Origin: Bacteroidota bacterium
Lineage (GTDB): Bacteria > Bacteroidota > Bacteroidia > Flavobacteriales_F > PHOS-HE28
Reading direction: 5' to 3'
Assembly (NCBI GenBank): GCA_023430945.1
Contig: JAEYYE010000115.1
Span: 1 to 11,000 of the forward strand
Length of the DNA stretch: 11,000 nucleotides
This document shows positions 1 to 6,998 of this stretch, one piece after another (within the stretch, counting starts at the first letter, position 1; each line of letters opens with the position of its first letter). The notes beneath the pieces were generated by a model. It ran no database searches. It was not told where the DNA came from and saw only the letters and a list, made by a program, of their open reading frames with translations. The position numbers were made by a program, and so were the translations under genes.

Positions 1-260
1 GGCTTGTAGCGATGATGCAATTCCCTTGTCGCGGAAGGAAACGGATCCAGATCGGTGCACACCACATCGATCCCCTTCAGTGCGAACCACAGGCTGAGCC
101 CGCCTTCACGCTCACCGATGCCCAGTGCTTTGATCGGGCATTGTGTAGGGAGGTGGTTTTCCCAGAACGGCAATGCACGCGACCAACTGCGCACCTCCCA
201 TTGAATGATGTCCTTCAATGCAGCATCATCAATTGCCGTTGATCCGCTGTTCTGCATCAT
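1..260 (-). CDS. SAM-dependent methyltransferase-like protein, N-terminal part (runs off left edge)
   Basis: An open minus-strand frame starts at a double ATG (260 and 257) and stays open for 86 codons to the window edge, so only the N-terminus is visible. Residues 44-55 (IKALGIGEREGG) resemble the glycine-rich motif I of class I SAM-dependent methyltransferases. About 15 residues later a hydrophobic strand ends in acidic residues (VVCTDLD, 66-72), as in motif II, which holds the ribose of SAM. The preceding Trp-rich helix (WEVRSWSRALPFW, about 21-33) is probably the N-terminal cap. It lies 29 nt behind the RNase Y stop on the same strand, so it is probably the operon's last visible gene. Substrate unknown. 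The fold is likely but inferred from half a domain; catalytic and substrate-binding parts lie outside the window. I see no clear Shine-Dalgarno, which is normal for Bacteroidota. Confidence 0.7.
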   Translation of the reverse strand, partial: MMQNSGSTAIDDAALKDIIQWEVRSWSRALPFWENHLPTQCPIKALGIGEREGGLSLWFALKGIDVVCTDLDPFPSATRELHHRYK

Positions 261-289
261 ACCGACAACTGACAACGCGCAACTGACAT

Positions 290-1834
290 CTACTTCGCCA
301 CCGCCACCGATCGCTTCTCCCTGATCACAGTGATCTTAACCTGGCCTGGATAGGTCATTTCGTTCATGATCCGATCGGCGATCTGCATGCTCAGCTCATC
401 GCTTTGAGCATCGCTGATCCGTTCGCTTTCCACCATTACACGAAGTTCACGGCCGGCCTGGATCGCGAAGGCTTTCGTTACGCCGCCGTAGCTCATGGCC
501 AGGCTTTCGAGATCCTTCAATCGTTGGATGTATGCTTCGGTGGCTTCGCGCCGTGCACCGGGCCGTGCACCGCTGATCGCATCACACGCCTGAACGATCG
601 GGCTCAGGAGCGTGGTCATCTCGATCTCATCGTGGTGCGCACCGATCGCGTTGCAGACATCGGGCTTCTCGCCGAATTTCTCGGCGAGCTTCATCCCCAG
701 GATCGCGTGCGGCAATTCGGGATCCTCATCGGGCACTTTCCCGATATCGTGAAGCAAACCTGCCCGCTTCGCCGCCTTCGGGTTCAATCCCAATTCGGCC
801 GCCATGATCGCGCTGAGGTTCGCTACTTCGCGGCTGTGCTGCAGCAGGTTCTGTCCGTAGGAACTGCGGTACTTCATGCGGCCCACCATGCGGATCAGTT
901 CCGCGTGAAGCCCATGGATCCCCAGATCGATGCACGTCCGTTTCCCAACTTCTATGATCTCGTCCTCGAGGTGTTTCCGTGTCTTGCCCACCACTTCCTC
1001 GATCCGCGCCGGATGGATCCTGCCATCCTTCACCAATTGATGAAGTGCCAGTCGCGCGACTTCACGGCGCACCGCATCGAAGCAACTCAGGATGATCGCG
1101 CCCGGCGTATCATCCACGATGATCTCCACGCCGGTTGCTTCCTCGAGGGTCCTGATGTTCCTTCCTTCGCGGCCGATGATCCGGCCTTTCACATCATCAT
1201 TATCGATATGGAATACGCTCACCGAATTTTCGATCGCATGTTCCGTGGCCACGCGCTGGATCGTTTGGATCACGATACGCTTCGCCTCCTTGTTCGCGGT
1301 GAGCTTCGCCTCTTCGGTGATGTCCTTTATGGTGGACATCGCCGCGGTGCGGGCCTCATCGCGCAATGAATCGATCAATTGTTTGCGGGCTTCTTCGGCA
1401 TTGAGACCGCTGATGTTCTCGAGCAGGTTGATCTGCTTGTGGTGCATCTTTTCGATCTCGTCACGGCGGCGATCGAGGCCGGTGATCTTCTGTTCGAGAT
1501 CCTCCTTTAGCCGATCCACGTTCTTCTCCTTGTTCGCAAGGTCCTGCTGCTGGCGGCTCAACTGCTGCTCGCGCTGCTTGGCCTTGTCCTGCGCCTGGTT
1601 GATCCGCCGTTCCCGCTCGCGTACTTCCTTCTCATGCTCTTCCTTCAGTTGAAGGAATTTCTCCTTGGCCTGAACGATCTTCTCCTTCTTGATGGCTTCA
1701 GCTTCCGCCTCGGCTTCCTTCAGCATGCCTTCGCGGCGCTTCTTCATGACGCTGTTGAGCACCACGAACACGATGGCCCCACCGCCCAGAAGGCCTACGA
1801 GGAGCCCGATCACTATACCCACTATGTTGTCCAT
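290..1834 (-). CDS. rny: Ribonuclease Y
   Basis: RNase Y is the membrane-anchored endoribonuclease that initiates mRNA decay in many bacteria lacking RNase E. The 514-residue protein has the full family architecture and usual length (about 510-520). A single N-terminal membrane helix (about 3-27) is followed by a long charged coiled coil (about 30-150). A KH RNA-binding domain has its GxxG loop as GREG at 221-224. An HD domain has His333, the HD pair His362-Asp363 (LLHDIGK) and Asp418 as predicted metal ligands. The C-terminal stretch (GVTKAFAIQAGRELRV, then YPGQVKITVIRE) is typical of the family. I chose ATG at 1834; a GTG at 1843 would add three residues. The gene follows zapA by about 70 nt with no promoter-like box between them, so it is probably cotranscribed with the division genes. 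All key residues are present; identification is firm. Confidence 0.97.
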   Translation of the reverse strand: MDNIVGIVIGLLVGLLGGGAIVFVVLNSVMKKRREGMLKEAEAEAEAIKKEKIVQAKEKFLQLKEEHEKEVRERERRINQAQDKAKQREQQLSRQQQDLANKEKNVDRLKEDLEQKITGLDRRRDEIEKMHHKQINLLENISGLNAEEARKQLIDSLRDEARTAAMSTIKDITEEAKLTANKEAKRIVIQTIQRVATEHAIENSVSVFHIDNDDVKGRIIGREGRNIRTLEEATGVEIIVDDTPGAIILSCFDAVRREVARLALHQLVKDGRIHPARIEEVVGKTRKHLEDEIIEVGKRTCIDLGIHGLHAELIRMVGRMKYRSSYGQNLLQHSREVANLSAIMAAELGLNPKAAKRAGLLHDIGKVPDEDPELPHAILGMKLAEKFGEKPDVCNAIGAHHDEIEMTTLLSPIVQACDAISGARPGARREATEAYIQRLKDLESLAMSYGGVTKAFAIQAGRELRVMVESERISDAQSDELSMQIADRIMNEMTYPGQVKITVIREKRSVAVAK

Positions 1835-1877
1835 TTGGTCCACTATGTTTTAGCGGACGCATGTTCGTACTCCGGAA

Positions 1878-1889
1878 GGCCGATCGGCC
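1878..1889. other. Perfect 12-bp palindrome in the zapA-rny gap
   Basis: GGCCGATCGGCC is a perfect palindrome between zapA and rny. Read as RNA it gives only a 4-bp stem with a GATC loop and has no following U-tract, so it is not a convincing terminator. It contains the CGATCG word that is frequent throughout the window and may simply be an instance of it. Confidence 0.3.
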
Positions 1890-1903
1890 CGGGAGCGAAG
1901 GGA

Positions 1904-2185
1904 TCAAACGCGCAGATCGGCAAGCATCTTCTCAAGGGCGCTGAGGGCTTCCCCGGCTTCGGCCTCGTGCCTGGTGGCCGTGCTGTTTAGCGCACGGGTG
2001 GTCACTTCCAGGGCGGCCATCGCCAACAGGTCCTGCTTGTCGGTGTGCGGATACGCTGCCTTCAAGCGGGCGATGCTTTCATTGATCTCGGCCACCACCT
2101 TCCGCACGTTCTCCTCCTCATTGGGATGGATCGTTAGCGGGTAGGCCCGGCCTGCGAGTTCTATTCGAATGGATCGTTCTTCCAC
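1904..2185 (-). CDS. zapA: Cell division protein ZapA
   Basis: ZapA binds FtsZ and bundles its protofilaments at the division ring in the cytoplasm. The 93-residue product has the expected two parts. The N-terminal beta/alpha head (MEERSIRIELAGRAYPLTI, then NEEENVRKVVAEINESI) is the family signature. The C-terminal helix that dimerises follows (KQDLLAMAALEVTTRALN, then an Ala/Glu-rich coiled-coil helix). I chose GTG at 2185 because family members usually begin only a few residues before this first strand. A TTG at 2200 would give 98 residues and overlap the upstream gene. With the GTG, only 4 nt separate it from the stop of the coiled-coil gene, so translation is probably coupled. Length matches ZapA of Bacteroidota. 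The next gene in the operon is rny. Confidence 0.9.
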   Translation of the reverse strand: MEERSIRIELAGRAYPLTIHPNEEENVRKVVAEINESIARLKAAYPHTDKQDLLAMAALEVTTRALNSTATRHEAEAGEALSALEKMLADLRV

Positions 2186-2189
2186 GGCG

Positions 2190-2486
2190 CTACCGTTCAA
2201 CGGGTTTCAATAACTCCAGGCAACGGTCTATCTCGGCCACCAGTTCATCGATCCTTTCCTTCGTTCCCGGATCTGCCGGGCCTGCAACGGCCCGTTCTGC
2301 TTTCCGGAGGACTTCATTCTCCCGCTCCAGTTCATTCACACGTGCCTCGAGCACCTGCAGCGTGCGCTGCTGTTCCCTGGCGGCTTTCTCCTGCTCGGCG
2401 AACTGCTCTTGAAGCTGCCGGTGCTCACGTACCAGACGCGAAACCTGCTCCTTCACATTGTTCAACCGATCCGTGAACGTGTTCAT
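2190..2486 (-). CDS. Small coiled-coil protein upstream of zapA (ZapB-like candidate)
   Basis: A 98-residue, almost wholly helical, highly charged protein. From MNTFTDRLNNVKEQVSRLV through about residue 65 it shows continuous heptad-like spacing with many Glu, Arg and Gln. A Gly/Pro break (AGPADPGTK) follows, then a short second helix (ERIDELVAEIDRCLELLKP). It has no signal peptide or membrane helix, so it is probably cytoplasmic. ATG 2486 is chosen because the upstream in-frame sequence is Pro/Arg-rich, unlike the rest, and would run through the promoter. It is the first gene of the run coiled coil - zapA - rny. Size, coiled coil and position suggest a division-ring partner analogous to ZapB, but this is inference from context: coiled coils carry little family information, so no gene name is given. 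Confidence 0.75.
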   Translation of the reverse strand: MNTFTDRLNNVKEQVSRLVREHRQLQEQFAEQEKAAREQQRTLQVLEARVNELERENEVLRKAERAVAGPADPGTKERIDELVAEIDRCLELLKPVER

Positions 2487-2524
2487 CACTGGGCCTTCGG
2501 GTTCTTCCGAACATGGTCCGTTGC

Positions 2525-2557
2525 CAAAGATAGACGGCCTCGCCGAATGCAGTACAA
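2525..2557 (-). promoter_or_regulatory. Promoter of the coiled-coil/zapA/rny operon
   Basis: On the minus strand TATCTTTG (2532-2525) matches the Bacteroidota -7 consensus TAnnTTTG exactly. A TTG (2557-2555) lies 22 nt upstream, within the spacing reported for the -33 element in Flavobacterium (TTG-N17-23-TAnnTTTG). Transcription should start near 2518, giving a leader of about 30 nt before the ATG at 2486. I see no equally good box on the plus strand of this 194-bp divergent region; the nearest, TAGCTTGC at 2625, has two mismatches. A GC-rich dyad (CCGGCG 2591-2596 / CGCCGG 2608-2613) lies in the probable leader of the M23 gene. Confidence 0.65.
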
Positions 2558-2680
2558 TTTCTTTGAACTCCAGACTGTTGATGTGTAAAGCCGGCGCGAT
2601 CCAATGCCGCCGGGGCCTTCTGGCTAGCTTGCGCACCTTATGGCCGGATCTACCCCGATCCCTTTCGCTCCAATTTGGAA

Positions 2681-4408
2681 ATGACCTCGAAGAAGAAACT
2701 CAATTCTCTGATCATCAGTTCGTTGTTCGCATCGCAGCTTTCTGCGCAGGAGGCGCCGGGAAAATTCAATTTCATCCATCCCATGGATATTCCGCTGGAG
2801 CTCTCCGGAAACTTCATGGAACCGCGCAACGATCACTTCCATTCCGGGTTGGATATGCGCACCGAAAGCCGGGAAGGCATTCCCGTGAAGGCCGTGGCCG
2901 ATGGATGGATCTCACGTATCAAGATCAGCCCGTTCGGGTATGGAAAGGCGGTGTACATCGATCATGCCAACGGCCTCACTTCTGTTTATGGCCATTTGAA
3001 GGAGTTGCAGGGCGCCACCGGCGAAGCCTGCCTCGATGCGCAATACAAGGCGAAGGACTTCAGCATCGATATCTATCCTGAAAAGAACGCGGTTCCGGTG
3101 GCTCAAGGGGATGTGATCGGGCTTAGCGGGAATACCGGTGGGAGCCGGGGACCGCACCTGCATTTCGAGATCAGGCGTAGCGCCGATCAACACGCGCTCG
3201 ATCCCGAGGCGTTCGGTTATGAACTGAAGGACAGTACACCGCCTGAGATCAAGGGGATCCGCATCTATGCACTGAACGACACTTCGTGCACGGCGCCATA
3301 TCCCGCAACCGCGAAAGGATTCGCTGTGCAGGGTGGCGCAGGTAAATATTCATTGAAACCGGGGGATATGCCAACCGGATATGGCACGGTCGGTCTTGCG
3401 ATCCATACGCTGGACCGTTATGACAACAGCAGCAACAAGTTCGGTGTGCGCAAGATCGAGATGTTCGTGGACAGTGTGCCGGCGTTCAGCGCCCATTTCA
3501 ACGAAGTGAACTTCGATCACAACCGTTACTGCAATGCACACGTGGACCATGCCCTGTTCAAGAACAACAGCATGGAATATCACCGATGTTACAAATTGCC
3601 GAACAACAAGTTGAAGATCTACGGGAACGAGAAGGCACAGGGAAAGATCGTGCTCGAACCCGGCAAGGAAAGGCATGTGCGATTCGTGGTAACCGATGCG
3701 AACGGCAACACATCGCAACTGGAATTCATGTTGAAGGGGGCTCCTGAAAGCGAGGCCTTCTCGTGGCCGACCCCAAAGATCGAAGGCAGCTTCTTCCCTT
3801 ATGATCGCGAGAACCTGCTTGTGGAGGAAGGCGTGGAATTGAAGCTTCCGGCGCTTGCACTATACGATGATGCGTACGTGGGATACGAGCGCCGCAAGGC
3901 ACCGCCGAAGGCGATCGCTCCGTTGCATGTGCTGCATGATCCACTCACGCCGATCCAATTGCACGGCCAGCTTTCCATAGCCGTGCCCGATCTGGCGGAC
4001 AGCCTGCGGAACAAGGCCCTGATCGTGAGGCTGGACAATGCCGGCAAACCGATGGCAGCCGGAGGCCGGTTCGAGAACGGCAGCATCATAACACAGACCA
4101 GATCCTTTGGGAATTACACGGTGATGGTCGATACGATCCCACCCACGATCAAGAATGTGGACCTGAAGGCCGACATGAAAGGAAGGTCGGCATTCAACCT
4201 CAAGGTACAGGATGATCTATCAGGCATTTCCACCTGGAAAGCAACGATCGATGGACAATGGATCCTCATGGACTATGAGCCGAAATTGAACCTGCTCACT
4301 CATAAGTTCGATCGGAATTCCACCTTCACCGGAACGAAGAACTTCGCGATCGAAGTGAGCGACGACCGCGGGAACACATCGAACTGGACGATTGACATCA
4401 CCCGATGA
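2681..4408 (+). CDS. Exported M23 family metallopeptidase (LytM-type)
   Basis: A predicted zinc endopeptidase of the LytM/M23 type, which cuts peptide cross-links in peptidoglycan. The 575-residue product starts with a short signal peptide (Lys-rich n-region, hydrophobic core, probable cleavage after LSA at about residue 22), so it acts in the periplasm. The peptidase domain covers about 30-175. Its first two zinc ligands are in HFHSGLD (His54, Asp58) and the third in GPHLHFE (His161, preceded by His159); His105 sits in the usual YGHL. About 115-135 is an insert between motifs. Residues about 180-575 are beta-rich with repeated Asp/Asn-Gly turns (DANGNTSQLEF, DDRGNTSNWTI), probably immunoglobulin-like sandwiches. 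ATG 2681 gives a cleaner signal peptide than the TTG two codons upstream. All zinc ligands are present, so it is probably active rather than an EnvC-like regulator. It overlaps the next gene by ATGA. Confidence 0.9.
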   Translation: MTSKKKLNSLIISSLFASQLSAQEAPGKFNFIHPMDIPLELSGNFMEPRNDHFHSGLDMRTESREGIPVKAVADGWISRIKISPFGYGKAVYIDHANGLTSVYGHLKELQGATGEACLDAQYKAKDFSIDIYPEKNAVPVAQGDVIGLSGNTGGSRGPHLHFEIRRSADQHALDPEAFGYELKDSTPPEIKGIRIYALNDTSCTAPYPATAKGFAVQGGAGKYSLKPGDMPTGYGTVGLAIHTLDRYDNSSNKFGVRKIEMFVDSVPAFSAHFNEVNFDHNRYCNAHVDHALFKNNSMEYHRCYKLPNNKLKIYGNEKAQGKIVLEPGKERHVRFVVTDANGNTSQLEFMLKGAPESEAFSWPTPKIEGSFFPYDRENLLVEEGVELKLPALALYDDAYVGYERRKAPPKAIAPLHVLHDPLTPIQLHGQLSIAVPDLADSLRNKALIVRLDNAGKPMAAGGRFENGSIITQTRSFGNYTVMVDTIPPTIKNVDLKADMKGRSAFNLKVQDDLSGISTWKATIDGQWILMDYEPKLNLLTHKFDRNSTFTGTKNFAIEVSDDRGNTSNWTIDITR

Positions 4409-5208
4409 CCGCTGCGATCAGGATCCCGGCCATTTTCCCGATCGCACTCCTCTTCTCGGCCTGCACCATCGATCCAGGCGATACGAAGATCATCGCACAT
4501 GCGGGAACAGGTGATGGGCTGGATCATCCGAAGAATTCACGCGAAGCACTTTTGAGCGCGCTCGAGATCGGTGCCGATGGGATCGAACTCGATGTACAGC
4601 TCACGCGCGACAGTGTATTGGTGATCTACCACGATCAGGACCTGAACAGCCTTACCGCATGCAACGGCATCATCAATTCAAGGAGTTGGATCGAATTACA
4701 GGAATGCCCGCCGCAGATCGATGGCCGCACCTTCCGGATCGAACGTGTTGACAGTCTGCTGCTCACCGCGGCGAAGCTTCACCCCGATGCCATGTTCATG
4801 CTCGATTGCAAATTATTCGCGCACGCGGAATGGTGGCCATACCTTGAAACTTACACCGATGCACTCGTGCAGCTGGACAGGCACCGATCGCTCAAGAGCA
4901 GGCTCATGATCGAATGCATGGTGGATGATTTCCTTCTATTGCTGCAACGAAAGAACGACCAGATCGCGCTGTTCATCTATGGAAAGGATCCCGAACACCT
5001 GATGCACCGGGCGATCACTTCCCGTTATACAGGGATCACGATCCATGATCGCGAGATCGATGCGGGCGAAGTACGCAAGGCCAAAGGCCTGGGCTTGCAG
5101 GTGGCCTTGCTCGGCGTCGGCAATTCCTTCGATCACTGGTGGGCCTTGCGAAAACGCCCCGATCTGCTACAAACGGATTCGCCGGAAGACCTGGTGAAGG
5201 ATCACTGA
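4405..5208 (+). CDS. Glycerophosphodiester phosphodiesterase family lipoprotein
   Basis: GDPD enzymes hydrolyse glycerophosphodiesters from phospholipid turnover to glycerol-3-phosphate and an alcohol. The 267-residue protein begins with a lipoprotein signal (hydrophobic stretch to LFSAC, lipobox Cys20), so it should be anchored in a membrane facing the periplasm. Catalytic and metal residues fall at family spacing: His32 (IIAHAG), Glu61 and Asp63 (GIELDV), His76 (VIYHDQDLN). The C-terminal LQTDSPEDL matches the usual closing strand of the barrel. Two departures are visible. The common PENT segment reads HPKNS. The third acidic ligand, usually Glu in an IEIK-like strand, appears to be Asp134 (MLDCK). 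Activity is likely but the substrate is open. Its ATG overlaps the stop of the M23 gene (ATGA, 4405-4408), so the two are translationally coupled. Its stop overlaps the convergent gene's stop by 7 bp. Confidence 0.85.
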   Translation: MTAAIRIPAIFPIALLFSACTIDPGDTKIIAHAGTGDGLDHPKNSREALLSALEIGADGIELDVQLTRDSVLVIYHDQDLNSLTACNGIINSRSWIELQECPPQIDGRTFRIERVDSLLLTAAKLHPDAMFMLDCKLFAHAEWWPYLETYTDALVQLDRHRSLKSRLMIECMVDDFLLLLQRKNDQIALFIYGKDPEHLMHRAITSRYTGITIHDREIDAGEVRKAKGLGLQVALLGVGNSFDHWWALRKRPDLLQTDSPEDLVKDH

Positions 5209-6998
5209 GCGCGCACCAGTTGCAGATCCTGCAACCGCAGCATGATCGCGCCTTCGTTGCGGAAGCCGTTCTCCGGCCCGGCCTGCACCATGCGGAACTC
5301 CATGTGCAGCGGATCGGTGTGCACCTCGGAGATATGGCCGGCGAAGTTCACGCCTTGCGTCATCAACGCCTTCAGGTAATGGAAAGTGACATCGAACCCA
5401 AGGAACGCATATTCGTCGGGGCTCGTGTCATTACGTTCACGGAACTGCTGAATGAAGCGCTGCGTTGCCGGATCGTTCCGATCGATGAACGTGGAAGCTG
5501 CGAACACCAGCTGCAACCGATCGAGGTCTTCGGCCGAAACGGTCTCGAACTGCAACCAGCTCTCCAACCCCACCAACGTGATCCGGTGCTTCTCTGTCTG
5601 CGCTTCCAGCGCGTTCACGATGGCGGTAACGAACTCCATGTCCTGGCTCGGCGCTACGATCACGTTCATCCTTGAAGGATCGAGCGCAGCGGTGATACTG
5701 GCGATCTCCTTCCGATCCTTGCGGATCACAAGAACACTGTCCCGCGTGCGATCGGGCCTTCCGTTCAGTGCATCCTGCAACGCACGCAGCATCTGGTCCT
5801 GGATGTCCTTGTCAGCGAAGATGTCAGGCGCCAGCATGATGATGTTGTCCTTCGCATGCCGGTGCGCCACGTATGCAGCGGTGTGCCGGATCAGGTCCGA
5901 TCGTGTTGGCGTAACCTTGCTTACGGTGGGATTGCCCAACAGCAATTTGCTGGCTTGTGGCACCGGACATACGATGTGCGCCTGGCGGTTAACCTTCAGA
6001 AGCTGCTCGATCGCCGTTCGGTGGAACGGGCCGATGAACAGGTCCATCTGCGACAGTTCGGGTTTGCGCAGAACGGGGTTCCATGTCTTCGCTTCATCGC
6101 CCAGATCCAACACGGAAACATCGGCGCGAAGACCGATCCTTTCCAATGAATCCAGCGCAAGCAATGCACCGGCATAGAATTGCGCAGCGATCCGCGAAGG
6201 TTCATGGAACGATGGATCGTTGGTGTTCGCTGCGATGATGCTATCGTTGCGATCCACCGAGAAAGGCAGCAGCATGCCCACCTTGTAGGTGGATCGCATT
6301 TCAGGCGGGGCTGGTCTTTCTTCGATCTGTTCCACGCCGTGGCGAAGCGGGATCTTCACCGTCATCCCGGCCTTCAGCCCTTCGGGCAGACCATTGTTGG
6401 CGGCCTGGATCGCCCTGGGATCCACCACATAGAGTTTTCCCAATGAATACAAGGTCTCGCCGGGCTGTACGATATGGTCCAGCATCCGTTGCGGTACCGC
6501 AGGTTGCGTTGAAATATCCGCTGTGTTAGCCTGTGGCTTCACCGGGATCACCACTTCCATGCCTTCACGCAGGCCACTGTTCAGATCGGGATTTCGCTCA
6601 AGGAGCAGGTTGATGTCGATCCCGTAATCGCGTGCGATCCCGAAGATCGTTTCGCGTTTGGCAACGGTGTGGATCAATTCACCATCGGCAGCGAGCTTCG
6701 GCGCGTTCCGCGCCTCCTTCCTGTTCACGGCATCGGCGGGGATCAGCAGTTCCTGACCGATCGATAGACCTGCGGCGGCTGTCGGGTTCGCCTTCACGAT
6801 ATCCTCCACACCCACGGCATACGTGCGGCCGATCGCATAGAGCGTCTGCCCCTGTTCAACTTTGTGTACGAAATGTTTGCGCCCGTTCACGTTGCGTACT
6901 TCCTGCGCCTGAATGAAGAAAGCGGCAAGTACGAAGAGCAGCAAAGCCCCGAGCCGCGCCGCACGGAGACAGGGCTGGAAGTTGGATCGGTGGTTCAT
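5202..6998 (-). CDS. LysM-domain protein with periplasmic-binding-protein (type 1) fold
   Basis: A 598-residue exported protein. A signal peptide (hydrophobic core about 16-30, ending FIQAQ) is followed by three LysM domains at about 43-87, 109-152 and 174-217. Each carries the (V/I)..G.TLY.IG/.Y....I...N...GL..G..L.IP pattern, and LysM binds glycan chains of peptidoglycan. From about 239 (KVGMLLPFSVD) to the end the sequence resembles type 1 periplasmic binding folds (DLFIGPFH, KVTPTRSDLIRH, EYAFLGFDVTFHYLKAL), as in branched-chain amino acid receptors and the LpoA activator of E. coli. No transporter genes are nearby, so a peptidoglycan-tethered sensor or synthase activator is an alternative to a nutrient receptor; this is inference. 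ATG 6998 overlaps the guaA stop as ATGA; an ATG at 7004 would add two residues. Domain calls are firm, role unknown. Confidence 0.87.
   Translation of the reverse strand: MNHRSNFQPCLRAARLGALLLFVLAAFFIQAQEVRNVNGRKHFVHKVEQGQTLYAIGRTYAVGVEDIVKANPTAAAGLSIGQELLIPADAVNRKEARNAPKLAADGELIHTVAKRETIFGIARDYGIDINLLLERNPDLNSGLREGMEVVIPVKPQANTADISTQPAVPQRMLDHIVQPGETLYSLGKLYVVDPRAIQAANNGLPEGLKAGMTVKIPLRHGVEQIEERPAPPEMRSTYKVGMLLPFSVDRNDSIIAANTNDPSFHEPSRIAAQFYAGALLALDSLERIGLRADVSVLDLGDEAKTWNPVLRKPELSQMDLFIGPFHRTAIEQLLKVNRQAHIVCPVPQASKLLLGNPTVSKVTPTRSDLIRHTAAYVAHRHAKDNIIMLAPDIFADKDIQDQMLRALQDALNGRPDRTRDSVLVIRKDRKEIASITAALDPSRMNVIVAPSQDMEFVTAIVNALEAQTEKHRITLVGLESWLQFETVSAEDLDRLQLVFAASTFIDRNDPATQRFIQQFRERNDTSPDEYAFLGFDVTFHYLKALMTQGVNFAGHISEVHTDPLHMEFRMVQAGPENGFRNEGAIMLRLQDLQLVRAQ

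Noticed and set aside
12..242. Plus-strand open frame of 76 codons
   Set aside because: It is antisense to the methyltransferase-like frame, which has recognisable motifs and an ATG start.
404..1369. Long plus-strand open frame of 321 codons
   Set aside because: It lies entirely antisense to rny, whose KH and HD domains are clear. The His/Arg/Asp-rich translation resembles no family; long shadow frames are expected in GC-rich DNA.
1844..1903. Possible terminator or small RNA in the zapA-rny gap
   Set aside because: The palindrome gives only a 4-bp stem and no U-tract, and 60 nt is too short for a 6S-like RNA.
2458..3081. Plus-strand open frame of 207 codons across the intergenic region
   Set aside because: It overlaps the start of the M23 gene in another frame, begins inside the divergent coiled-coil gene, and shows no domain.
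5452..6177. Plus-strand open frame of 241 codons
   Set aside because: It is antisense to the binding-fold domain of the LysM gene, with Ser/Arg/Cys-rich composition typical of shadow translation.
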